44,140 nucleotides of DNA from Eubacterium sp. (GTDB taxonomy: Bacteria > Bacillota > Clostridia > Lachnospirales > Lachnospiraceae): assembly GCA_022796875.1 (NCBI GenBank), contig JAAWJJ010000027.1:1-44140 (forward strand), in the 5' to 3' direction. Position 1 is the stretch's first letter, and every line of letters begins with the position of its first letter. This document shows positions 7,747-16,203 of the stretch, in pieces. The position numbers and the translations under genes are program-made. The notes below the pieces were generated by a model. That model ran no database searches. It saw only the letters and a program-made list of their open reading frames with translations, and was not told where the DNA came from.

Positions 7747-9318
7747 TTAAAACGCTCCGTACACAAAACTGCCTGCATCAAATTCGGATCCATACATCCC
7801 AAAAACAAACAACAGCACAATCGCGCCTATATAAATCAGCCAGCGGAAAACAACCGGCTGTGCAGACAGGGATTCCCGTATTTTTATTTTCTGCTGCAGC
7901 ATATCCACGCACCACATCATGAAAATTCCGACGATAACCACACAGAAATCTTTTCGGTCCATTCCGTAATTATAAATACTGTCGTCCGTCAGCACCCACA
8001 GATTAGCGCTTGTAAACATCTGTTTTATCATAAGCAGGCAGCCATGCAGGGAACCGGTTTCCGTCAACATTCTTCCGCCGCAGAACAGGCAGAATGTACG
8101 CGCCATCTGAAACAGTTTCCATCCGAACGAATCCGTATCGATTTTCAAAAACTGCGTCATTTTTTTAAACTCCGGAGCCAGCACCGCACCGAGGATAATC
8201 AGGATTCCCCAGTAAAATCCCCATGCAACGTAATCTTTTCCCGTGCCGTGCCACAATCCTGTCAGAATCCAGACGATAAGAAGCGGAATTGCCGTAGACG
8301 CAATCTGCCCCGTTCTTGCCCCGCAGCGCTGCCTCACTTTCATCGTCCACTTCATAAAATGAGGATTCATTGCAATTGGCATATAAACATAATCTTTAAA
8401 CCAGGCACCCAGCGTGATATGCCACCTGCGCCAAAATTCCGCGGCGCTTTTCGAGAAAAACGGCTGCTTAAAATTCAGCTCCAGCGTGACGCCCATAGCC
8501 TGCGCCGCACCCCGTACAATATCCATGCATCCGGAAAAATCGGCATAAAGGCTCATGACGTCAAAAAAGACCGCCAGTATAATCTCTGCTCCTGCGAAAC
8601 TCCCGACATCTCCGAATATTGTCGCCGTATATAACGACAGCCGGTCCGCAATTACGACTTTCTTAAAGTATCCCCACAGCATAAGCTGTATTCCATGGCA
8701 GACACGCTGGTACTCAAATCCCGGAAGCCTGTCAAACTGCGCGATCAGCTTGTCGTAACGGGTAATCGGCCCCTGCACGATAATCGGAAAATACGTAACA
8801 CATAAAAACAATTTCAAAAAATTGCGTTCGCATTTTATTTTATTCCAGTATAGATCCAGCAAATATCCGACGGAAGAAAACGTATAATACGAAATTCCCA
8901 GAGGCACCAGTATTGTCTTCGGCTGCAAAAGCATAGACAGGCTGTCCGCTTCTTCCCAGCCCAGCAATCTTCCTGTCTTTACATAAATCAATATCCCTAA
9001 AACAAGAACCACGCCGGCCAATATAAACTTCAGGCTTCGTTTTTTAAACTTTGCAAATAACCCTGTTCTCTCTCTCGGAGAAAGGCTTTCTTTTTCCCTG
9101 TCAAATCCGGCGTATGTTTTTTCAATCAGCCGGGATACGGCGTAAACAATTGCCGTTGTAATGACTACAAGGACCAGACATTCCCAGCCGGCAAACCAGT
9201 AGAACACCAGGTTTCCGACTAAAATGACTGCCTGACGCAGTTTTACTCCCGGCATCAGCCAGTAAATAATAAGGAACAGTGTTAAAAAAGCAATAAACTC
9301 AAGTGTATTATAAGACAT
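7747..9318 (-). CDS. MBOAT family O-acyltransferase, AlgI/DltB-like
   Basis: A 523-residue multi-pass membrane protein of the MBOAT family. Characteristic sequences are GISYYTFSSVGYLLDLY (about 141-157), FPIIVQGPITRYD (177-189), the EFWRRWHITLGAWFKDYVY block (294-312, His300) and the presumed catalytic His357 in TGLWHGTGKDYVAWG. AlgI and DltB move acyl groups from a cytoplasmic donor across the membrane to an extracellular acceptor together with an SGNH partner. Here the partner is probably the adjacent 9340..10827 product, and the donor the carrier protein encoded at 12866..13090. The AlgI-like sequence suggests a polysaccharide acceptor, though teichoic acid is equally possible. Confidence 0.93.
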   Translation of the reverse strand: MSYNTLEFIAFLTLFLIIYWLMPGVKLRQAVILVGNLVFYWFAGWECLVLVVITTAIVYAVSRLIEKTYAGFDREKESLSPRERTGLFAKFKKRSLKFILAGVVLVLGILIYVKTGRLLGWEEADSLSMLLQPKTILVPLGISYYTFSSVGYLLDLYWNKIKCERNFLKLFLCVTYFPIIVQGPITRYDKLIAQFDRLPGFEYQRVCHGIQLMLWGYFKKVVIADRLSLYTATIFGDVGSFAGAEIILAVFFDVMSLYADFSGCMDIVRGAAQAMGVTLELNFKQPFFSKSAAEFWRRWHITLGAWFKDYVYMPIAMNPHFMKWTMKVRQRCGARTGQIASTAIPLLIVWILTGLWHGTGKDYVAWGFYWGILIILGAVLAPEFKKMTQFLKIDTDSFGWKLFQMARTFCLFCGGRMLTETGSLHGCLLMIKQMFTSANLWVLTDDSIYNYGMDRKDFCVVIVGIFMMWCVDMLQQKIKIRESLSAQPVVFRWLIYIGAIVLLFVFGMYGSEFDAGSFVYGAF

Positions 9319-9339
9319 TTTTCTCTCTGACTCCCAATT

Positions 9340-10827
9340 TTATCGTGTCGCTTTCCACTCCGGACCGCCAGTATCAAAACATACGGAATCAATCACTTTC
9401 CGGGTTTCGTTATTATAGACCACAAAATTCAGGCCGTTTTTTCCCGGCGCATATTGTTCTCCGTCAATATTGATCGTACAGCTGTCCCCGCTGCCTTTCC
9501 CTTCGCTGGTAATTTCATAGCGTACTCTTCCGTTCCGCAGCGCGCCGTCCGCCGACAACGATTCCCAGCCGGCCTCTTCCCGGACGTTTTCTCCGTCTAT
9601 AACCGCATAATAACTGATATTCTCGTTGTTCTCCAGCGGAATTGCAAGCCCCTTTTCACGGAAAAACATCAGAATTTCCCCGGTCAGCGCTTTTGTGGCC
9701 TCACCTTTCACCGCGACCAGTATACTGTATCTGTCGTCTTCCAGCATAGATAAATATTCCGACAGGTCGGTTATCTTTGTCAGTTCGCAGTCTTTTTTGG
9801 CCTGCTCGAATTTAACAGCAGTTTCTTCCCACTGCGCGTCTTTTCTCGGCTCAATTCCATACTGCTCTGTCAGCACCCTGCCAAGATAATCCGTAATCTT
9901 AATCGCTCCCCAGATATTGGCGTGCGGACTGTCTGCATTGTCAGATGCAAAATCATATCCCGCTTCTTCATAATATTTCTTTAAATTAAAATCATAATAC
10001 GGAAGCTGGTGCTTTTGGGCATATGCGGCAACGCTGTTATAGTTTTCTACCGTTCTTCGCGCATAAGGGGTATTCACCAGAATCAGCTGAATATGGTTCT
10101 GTCGGCACAGTTCCACGATACGATCCATATAATCTACCATTGATTCAACCATTTCTTCCTCTGAACCTCCGGTTTCTTCCAACGGCGTATACTCCCTGCC
10201 ATAGCGGTCAGATAAAACGTTATACCCTTTTAAAAATCCGTCGTGATCGTCTGCATCATATGAGAAGTCATCCTCCTCAAGTTCTTTCCACCTGGCATGA
10301 AACCGGAAGATTGGAAAATAATAGCTGACTTTATCCTGACTTTCATCCAAATCGCAAATATCGTCCACCGCTTCTTTTTTTACGGAAGACCATTTCATAT
10401 AATCCATGGATTTCCGCAAATGGGATTCCTCCATATTTAATCCGCCCTCTTTGTGAAAAAAGAGTTCTTTTACCTCTATCACCACGGCTTTCGGAGTTTG
10501 AAAACGCAGCGCCTCTTTCAACCAGTAATAGGAAACAAATATACTTTGTTGTTCCCCTCCCAGATTATAACTCGTAATTCCATACTTATTGTATAATTCC
10601 TGCGGCAAAAAGGAGCACATCGTTCTGCTGCTCCCCAAAAATAACACATCCGTCGTATTTTTTTCTATTTCATAAAACTTCTTATACGTTACCGTTGTTG
10701 ACCATTCATTCATATAAGAATACTTTGGAATAAAAATCTTTGTTAATCCTGACAGGACAAATCCTGTCAGGATCAAAAATACAATTATCCTTACCCATAT
10801 AAAGCGTTTTGTTTTTCTATTAGACAT
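9340..10827 (-). CDS. Membrane-anchored SGNH-type acyl-transfer protein, DltD/AlgJ-like
   Basis: I choose ATG 10827 (495 residues), which overlaps the upstream stop by eight bases and has AAGGA upstream. One N-terminal membrane helix (about 9-30) anchors an outside domain with block I FLGSSRT (Ser66/Ser67), NLGGEQQS (88-95), ILVNTPYARR (249-258) and the catalytic-type D-x-x-H pair in DSPHANIWGA (Asp299, His302). A C-terminal region from about residue 340 is of unknown role; its last 60 residues look like a small beta-domain. Position between the activating enzyme and the MBOAT gene matches DltD in dlt operons and AlgJ/AlgX in alginate acetylation, so it likely completes acyl transfer at the outer membrane face. 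The overall sequence is divergent from classical DltD. Confidence 0.8.
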   Translation of the reverse strand: MSNRKTKRFIWVRIIVFLILTGFVLSGLTKIFIPKYSYMNEWSTTVTYKKFYEIEKNTTDVLFLGSSRTMCSFLPQELYNKYGITSYNLGGEQQSIFVSYYWLKEALRFQTPKAVVIEVKELFFHKEGGLNMEESHLRKSMDYMKWSSVKKEAVDDICDLDESQDKVSYYFPIFRFHARWKELEEDDFSYDADDHDGFLKGYNVLSDRYGREYTPLEETGGSEEEMVESMVDYMDRIVELCRQNHIQLILVNTPYARRTVENYNSVAAYAQKHQLPYYDFNLKKYYEEAGYDFASDNADSPHANIWGAIKITDYLGRVLTEQYGIEPRKDAQWEETAVKFEQAKKDCELTKITDLSEYLSMLEDDRYSILVAVKGEATKALTGEILMFFREKGLAIPLENNENISYYAVIDGENVREEAGWESLSADGALRNGRVRYEITSEGKGSGDSCTINIDGEQYAPGKNGLNFVVYNNETRKVIDSVCFDTGGPEWKATR

Positions 10828-12853
10828 AATGTATGACGTCCTTTTTCTTCGCGAGTAATGCACCTTCTGCAACAGGATATCCCAGCGCGGCCATGCACCA
10901 CACCGTATGGTTTTCCGGTATTCCATAGCTGTCCAGAAGTTCTTTCACCGGTTCCGCATTTCTAAGCGTCTTTAAAGCATTCAGCCACACGGAACCGATT
11001 CCATAAGAATGTGCCGCCAGAAAAATATTTTCCGCTGCACAGGAAGCATCCTGGCATCCGTTCCCATTGCGGATATCGTTGGAGATCAGAATCAGGCAAA
11101 CCGGCTGTTCAAACCCGTAACAATAAACGCCGTTAGCTTTGGCAGCCGCTTTTGTTGCTTCCCGCAGGGCATCGATTTTCTGTTTATCCTGGATTACCGT
11201 AAATCGCCAGCTTTGCATATTATGTCCGGTAGGAGCATAATATCCTGCCTGCAGAATCATTTCCAATATCTTTTTCGGAATCGGTTCCTCCGTAAATTTC
11301 CGAATACTCCTTCTCGTAAATATTGCCTGCATCACAGGATTCATCAGATTTTCTTCCCCTTGTTCCGCCCAGATTTCCCGTAATTCCCTGCGGTCAATTT
11401 TACCCATACGGTTTCTTGGCAGTTCCTGTAACATGCAGTAATGCTGCGGAAGTTTATAACGTTCCATCTGAGAGGCAAGATACGTCTGCAATTCTTCTTT
11501 CCCAAAAGCCGGACTTCCCGCTACTACAAACAATATCGGGACCTGCCCCAGGACTCCCTCCGGGTCTGCCACTCCAATACAGGCACATTCCCGTACATGC
11601 TCATACTGTCCCGCTATATTTTCCACTTCAATCGGAGATACTTTCTCCCCGCCGACATTTATAATATCGTCAGCCCTGCCTGTCATATAGACATAACCGT
11701 CCTCATCTGCATACACCATATCGCTTGTAAGGAGCCATCCGTCTTTTAGAGTTGCTTCTGTCAGCTCTTTCTGATTCCAATATCCTGCCATCTGCATATC
11801 TCCTTTCAAAGACATGCGCCCCGGACGGTCTTTATCGCTTTGGAAAACTTTTCCGTTTTCATCTAACGTCCTGAACCGCACTCCCGGCAGCGGCTTTCCG
11901 ACCGCGCCGATCTTTACCGGATCTTTTACCGCCTCCGTAACGTTCAAAAACAAGGCTCCTCCCGTTTCAGACGAGCCCCACGTATTATAAATCATGGTAT
12001 CTTCCAGTTCCGAGGTCAGACGTTTCTTCTGATCCAGGGTCAGTGAACCTGCTCCCACCTCAATATATCGGAATTTGCTTAATATCTCGGCAAACCTGTC
12101 CTGCATCTGCCCGCGAAGTATCTCCATGGAAGCCGGCACGGCAACCATCGCCGTACAGTCAAAATTACTCTGGTTTAACTCCACTTCTCTGGCAAAGGCA
12201 AAACCGTTTTGCAATACAGCCGTCGCTCCTTTGTATAAAACCGCGCGCAGTACCCGCAGTGCAAAAGAATGATTCAGGGGCAGCGGCAGCAGTAACCGCT
12301 CGTCTTCCCTGATTCCAATCCCCTTTATCGTATTCGACAGTATATGATATACGGACTTGTACGTTAAAATAACGCCTTTCGGCATACCTGTGGTTCCGGT
12401 CGTAAATAAAAGTTCCGCCGTTTCGTTCTCTTCCGGCATCCTGTATTCCAAATACGATTCTTCCGGTTCCGACGCATACAGCTGCCGCAGGGAATGAATC
12501 TTCAGTTCCTCTTCCAACCCTTTCATCGGCCTGTCCGTCAAAAACAGCACGGCAGATGCATTCCTGTAAACAAGAGCCGCATTTTCCGGCGTACTGTTTT
12601 TATCCACAAAAACGGCAATTGCTCCGCAATACTGGATTCCCAGATAAGCGGCAACCGTTTCCGGCTTCGACAATGCCGTAAACAATACCCGCTCCCCGCG
12701 TTTTATCCCCATACGGGATAGTTTTGTTCCGATTTTCCGGATCTGCTCCGCCAGTTGTTTATAACTTACCCGTTCTTTCTTAAAAACAACAGCCGGTTTT
12801 TCCGGCTGTTGCTCTGCAAGACAAAATATACGTTGAATTAAAGTATCATACAT
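10820..12853 (-). CDS. AMP-forming acyl/aminoacyl ligase fused to a nitroreductase-like domain
   Basis: A 677-residue two-domain protein. Residues 1-495 are a class I adenylate-forming enzyme: P-loop FTTGTTGMPKG (150-160), YNTWGSSETGG (289-299), TSDMVYADEDGYVYMTGR (376-393), DDIINVGGEKVSP and the catalytic lysine Lys485 in RMGKIDRREL. It should activate a carboxylate with ATP and load the carrier protein encoded just upstream. Residues 505-677 are a complete small nitroreductase-family flavin domain: FTRRSIRKF, GYYAPTGHNMQSWRFTVI, GIGSVWLNAL and AALGYP. The glycine-rich GAGSLT stretch at 267-272 is unlike the Cys-containing GEVLP region of DltA, so D-alanine is not the obvious substrate. An internal ATG at 11344, with GGGGAA nine bases upstream, might also produce the nitroreductase alone. 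TAGGAG precedes the ATG by nine bases. Confidence 0.9.
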   Translation of the reverse strand: MYDTLIQRIFCLAEQQPEKPAVVFKKERVSYKQLAEQIRKIGTKLSRMGIKRGERVLFTALSKPETVAAYLGIQYCGAIAVFVDKNSTPENAALVYRNASAVLFLTDRPMKGLEEELKIHSLRQLYASEPEESYLEYRMPEENETAELLFTTGTTGMPKGVILTYKSVYHILSNTIKGIGIREDERLLLPLPLNHSFALRVLRAVLYKGATAVLQNGFAFAREVELNQSNFDCTAMVAVPASMEILRGQMQDRFAEILSKFRYIEVGAGSLTLDQKKRLTSELEDTMIYNTWGSSETGGALFLNVTEAVKDPVKIGAVGKPLPGVRFRTLDENGKVFQSDKDRPGRMSLKGDMQMAGYWNQKELTEATLKDGWLLTSDMVYADEDGYVYMTGRADDIINVGGEKVSPIEVENIAGQYEHVRECACIGVADPEGVLGQVPILFVVAGSPAFGKEELQTYLASQMERYKLPQHYCMLQELPRNRMGKIDRRELREIWAEQGEENLMNPVMQAIFTRRSIRKFTEEPIPKKILEMILQAGYYAPTGHNMQSWRFTVIQDKQKIDALREATKAAAKANGVYCYGFEQPVCLILISNDIRNGNGCQDASCAAENIFLAAHSYGIGSVWLNALKTLRNAEPVKELLDSYGIPENHTVWCMAALGYPVAEGALLAKKKDVIHYV

Positions 12854-12865
12854 GATCGTTATCTC

Positions 12866-13090
12866 CTACACATAGTTTTGTACCAGCGCTGCCATAGCGT
12901 CGACAGAATTGAAGTTTTCAGGAATAATATCTTCATATGGAATCATGATACCAAATTCCATGGATAAGGTAGATATAATCCCGACTAATGTCATAGAATC
13001 CAATATTCCGTCGTCTACCAGTTCTGTGGAACTTTCAAAATCAATTTCCGGATAATTTGCCGTCAGTACATCTATAACTTTTTCTCTCAT
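12866..13090 (-). CDS. Acyl/peptidyl carrier protein, DltC-like
   Basis: A 74-residue carrier protein starting at ATG 13090, nine bases after AAAGGA; an upstream ATG at 13108 would add six residues but has a poorer context. The phosphopantetheine attachment site is Ser32 in DDGILDSMTLVGIIS. The size, the DSM/DSL-type motif and the placement before an adenylate-forming ligase match DltC and other stand-alone carriers. It is the first gene after the predicted promoter at 13164..13191. It should carry the activated acyl group to the MBOAT/SGNH membrane pair. Confidence 0.93.
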   Translation of the reverse strand: MREKVIDVLTANYPEIDFESSTELVDDGILDSMTLVGIISTLSMEFGIMIPYEDIIPENFNSVDAMAALVQNYV

Positions 13091-13163
13091 CGTTTCAAAT
13101 CCTTTCATTCCGTTTTATCGTTTCCTAAATGGACAATGTCTGCTTACAAACATAATATTTCCA

Positions 13164-13191
13164 AGTATAATGTATTAATATAATGTCCCAA
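13164..13191 (-). promoter_or_regulatory. Predicted sigma-A type promoter of the acylation operon
   Basis: On the minus strand TTGGGA (13191..13186) and TATACT (13169..13164) are separated by 16 bases and match the -35 and -10 consensus at four and five of six positions. The leader to the carrier-protein ATG is about 65 bases. This is the largest AT-rich gap in the left half of the window and precedes a run of nine tightly packed genes. Confidence 0.6.
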
Positions 13192-13194
13192 TTA

Positions 13195-13222
13195 CATTAA
13201 AATAACATTAAAATAACATTAA
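13195..13222 (-). promoter_or_regulatory. Three 11-bp-phased TTAATG direct repeats upstream of the -35
   Basis: TTAATG occurs three times on the minus strand (13222..13217, 13211..13206, 13200..13195), each separated by exactly five bases, so the period is 11. The last copy ends three bases before the -35 box. Hexamer repeats with five-base spacers just upstream of -35 are the classic arrangement bound by PhoP/PhoB/OmpR-type regulators, and such a regulator is encoded in the same operon. The outermost copy overlaps the stop codon of the upstream YfhO-like gene. Confidence 0.55.
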
Positions 13223-16108
13223 AAACCCTTTCTTTTTCGGAACCATACGATCAGTACCACGGCCACAACGCCTGCACAGGATACCGCAATACCTGTTTTC
13301 AACCCCGGCGTACGATACCTCAGCTCTATTTCATGCTCACCGGCATCCAGATCCAACGCCATAAACGCATAGTTCGCCTTTAAAATATCGGTTTCTTTCC
13401 CGTCTACAAACGCTGTCCAGCCATCGGAATACGGAATCGAAAGAAAAAGGATTTTCGGTTTCTGCAAATTTATCGTACCCGTAATATGTTCGGTAACATT
13501 TGCTTCATTCTCATGCAGGTCAAAATTTTCCAGCGTATTTTCTCTTAACTGCTCCGTCTGATCCGCATAATCGGTAAACGGCTGGCAGTAAATATCCATA
13601 CCGCCAAACGTATAAACCCCTCTTTTTGGAAATTTAATTTCAATAGAAGTAACCGGCGATTCCGCATAGCACAGGTTAAACAGGAGATCCTTGCGGTTAT
13701 TGTACCATTTATATCTCGGTGTCTGATAAATAATTTTATTTACCGTTTTGGAACCGTCTTCATGTTTTGCCGTTGCAACCAGATTCATCATCGACGGTTC
13801 CACATACCTGCGTGCGCCTCTTTTCAGTTCTTTTTGTTTTTCCTCTCCCAGCGCTTCCCATTCCTCTTTCCCGTACAATTCCAGCGGATCAATCGTTTCA
13901 TCATCATTATACAAATCATACTCGGACACGCCCGAAAATTGCAGATTCTGAAATGCCAGATAAGTTTCGCTGTCTGCCGCTCCGGAAAAAGTAAGCTTAA
14001 CTTTTTGATCTGTCCCCGTTACCACGAAAGAATTTCCCTGCATGGTAACTCCATCGGAGTCACATGTTACTTCATAATCTTTTTTGGTATGATGAAATGA
14101 AAGGCCTGAAAAACTATTCTCCTGCTTTTTCTCATCCGCAACGCCGCTCTCCGGATCGCTGCCGTCCAATATCACGGTCTGTATCATAGCCTCCTGTAGT
14201 TCTAACGGCGTAAGAATCTCCGCCTGCTCTTCCGTAATGGAAGAATCATAAGTATAACCAAACGGCAGCGCGTATTCATTTTCATAAACAAAATAATTCA
14301 CGGAAGAACCGTTTGGTTTCGCTACTTCGGTATTAGAAACCAAATGGTATCCGTAAGGTATCTTTTTATCATCCGCCGATTTCGTTACAAAATATTTTGT
14401 CGAGCAGATTTCTTCTAACATGGTCCGCGTATCAAATCCTTTCATATTAAAGATCTGCTTGACGGAAGTAAGCGTCTTCTGGTAAAAATCCGTAACTCCG
14501 CTGTTTACCAGACTCCAGTAAGTATGCGTATTTGATACTCCGCTCACCACCGAACCATTAGAAACAATAACACTGCCGGAATCGGAATAGCGAAAAAACG
14601 TACCGGAACTGTCCGCGTTTTTAATGGCTGCCGCTTCCGTCGCGTCTGTTTCCTGCTGAAACCCTTTTGCTTTCTTAAATTCACTGATATAATTATCCGT
14701 CCACGGTGAAAACCTGGAAAATGCCATTCCACCTATACCAAGAGCAACGATCACAAAAAGAAAGCTCTCCGTTCTTCTGGAATATATAACCGGATTCCCA
14801 CGGGCAGAAATACTTCGAAATGCCAACACGGCTAATACAACCGCCACAAGCCCGATTGAAAAGTAAAAATCTTTCGAAACGTCCTTATATAACAATATAC
14901 TGATAATAAAATATGCCGCTACGCATACCGTTAAACAGACGACGTCTTTTTTCCGAAGCCGAAGCAACTCCGGCCACATCTCTGTTAAAATATAAGCAAA
15001 AAGGAAAACCGCCCCCCCATGACCAACGGTTTGACACATAGGAAAACCCGTTGGAAACATATCCTGCAAAAGGCAGCAAAAAAGCCGCCATCATCATACA
15101 AAAGACGATTTTTAACCGAAAACGGTTTTTCCCTTTTTTTCGAAACAACAGAAACATCGCCAAAATCGCCACGGCAGATACCCCAAGATACGTCCAGCTT
15201 CCAAATGCAGGAGTATCCTGTGTGATTAATCCGGGCAAAAATTTTTCATAATAGGAACGTGAATAAAATGGTTCAAACGTATAGCCGCTTTCCCGCCGCA
15301 TACTGGAAAGGAAAAACTGCGCAATCGGCAACAACATCGCCGCGCTTAACAGACCGCCGACAGCGGCATATCCAATCATTTTTAAAACAGAATATACTTT
15401 CTCTTTCCATTTCCCTTTCTCCCACGGGATAATTGCCTCGAACAATATATAACAACCCACAAGCAGCGCCAGCATATATAAAAAATAAAAATTACTGACG
15501 GCAGATACTGCAACCATGGCAATAAAAAGCCACGGCTTTTTCTCTTTTCGTATCTTTTCCACTCCCAATAACAAAAGCGGAAAATAAATCATCGGATTGA
15601 TAAAATACGGATGCGGATTATAGAGTGAATACGCACAAAATACATAAACAAACGATCCGGCCAGAGCCGCGTTCCGCCCCTTTCCCATATATTCTGCATA
15701 GGCCATAAACGCCAACCCGGCCAGATATAACCGGAACAAAACCATAAACCCGTAAAAATAAACCATATATTTCGTCGGTACAAAAACAGCCGGCAGCGCA
15801 AACGGATCTCCAATCACATAATATTGCAGCGTTGTAAAAAAATCCGCGCCCAGTCCGAAACGTACGGAAAACTTCGGCAATAAAAGCGTATGATCATAAA
15901 TCAGGGTGCGGATAATCTCCCGCATCCATTTTGCAAAGCAGAGGAGAGCTTTGTAATGCTGATTAAACCCGTCCCCTGCAGTAATAAACGATTTTCCGCT
16001 GGCGAACAGATAACCGAAACAGAGTAAGGCTAACAGACAGAATAAAACAGTATATATCAGCCAGTAATATCTTCCCGGATGTAACTCTTTATTAAAAAAC
16101 TTTTTCAT
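13219..16108 (-). pseudogene. YfhO-family membrane glycosyltransferase split by a frameshift
   Basis: Read through one frameshift, this is a single YfhO-type (GT-C like) protein of about 960 residues. The N-terminal half (ATG 16108 onward) has many membrane helices, GDGFNQHY, and runs in correct frame for about 363 codons to SNGFSYVSNRWSWG. There seven G (plus strand C7 at 15012..15018) push it into a wrong frame that stops at 14885. With six G the frame continues into GAVFLFAYILTEMWPELL and on to a large extracellular beta-rich domain, ending VSCAGVVAVVLIVWFRKRKGF-like with a last helix and the stop at 13219. The C-terminal frame alone is open from 15069. YfhO works with CsbB-like glycosyltransferases to glycosylate lipoteichoic acid in Bacillus; a CsbB-like enzyme is encoded at 4758..5756. 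The break could be phase variation, a fixed mutation or an assembly error. Confidence 0.85.
15012..15018. repeat. C7/G7 homopolymer at the frameshift point
   Basis: Seven consecutive C on the plus strand (G on the coding strand) lie exactly where the two YfhO-like reading frames must be joined. Removing one G restores a single frame. Such runs slip during replication. Confidence 0.85.
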
Positions 16109-16203
16109 ATTTTATCCGTACTCCTTTTTCCATCATTTTATCCTTTCTGCCGCCCTGCTTCCTGTACGGTTTTTTGTTCTTTCCTGTTAAACAAACGTAA
16201 AGT

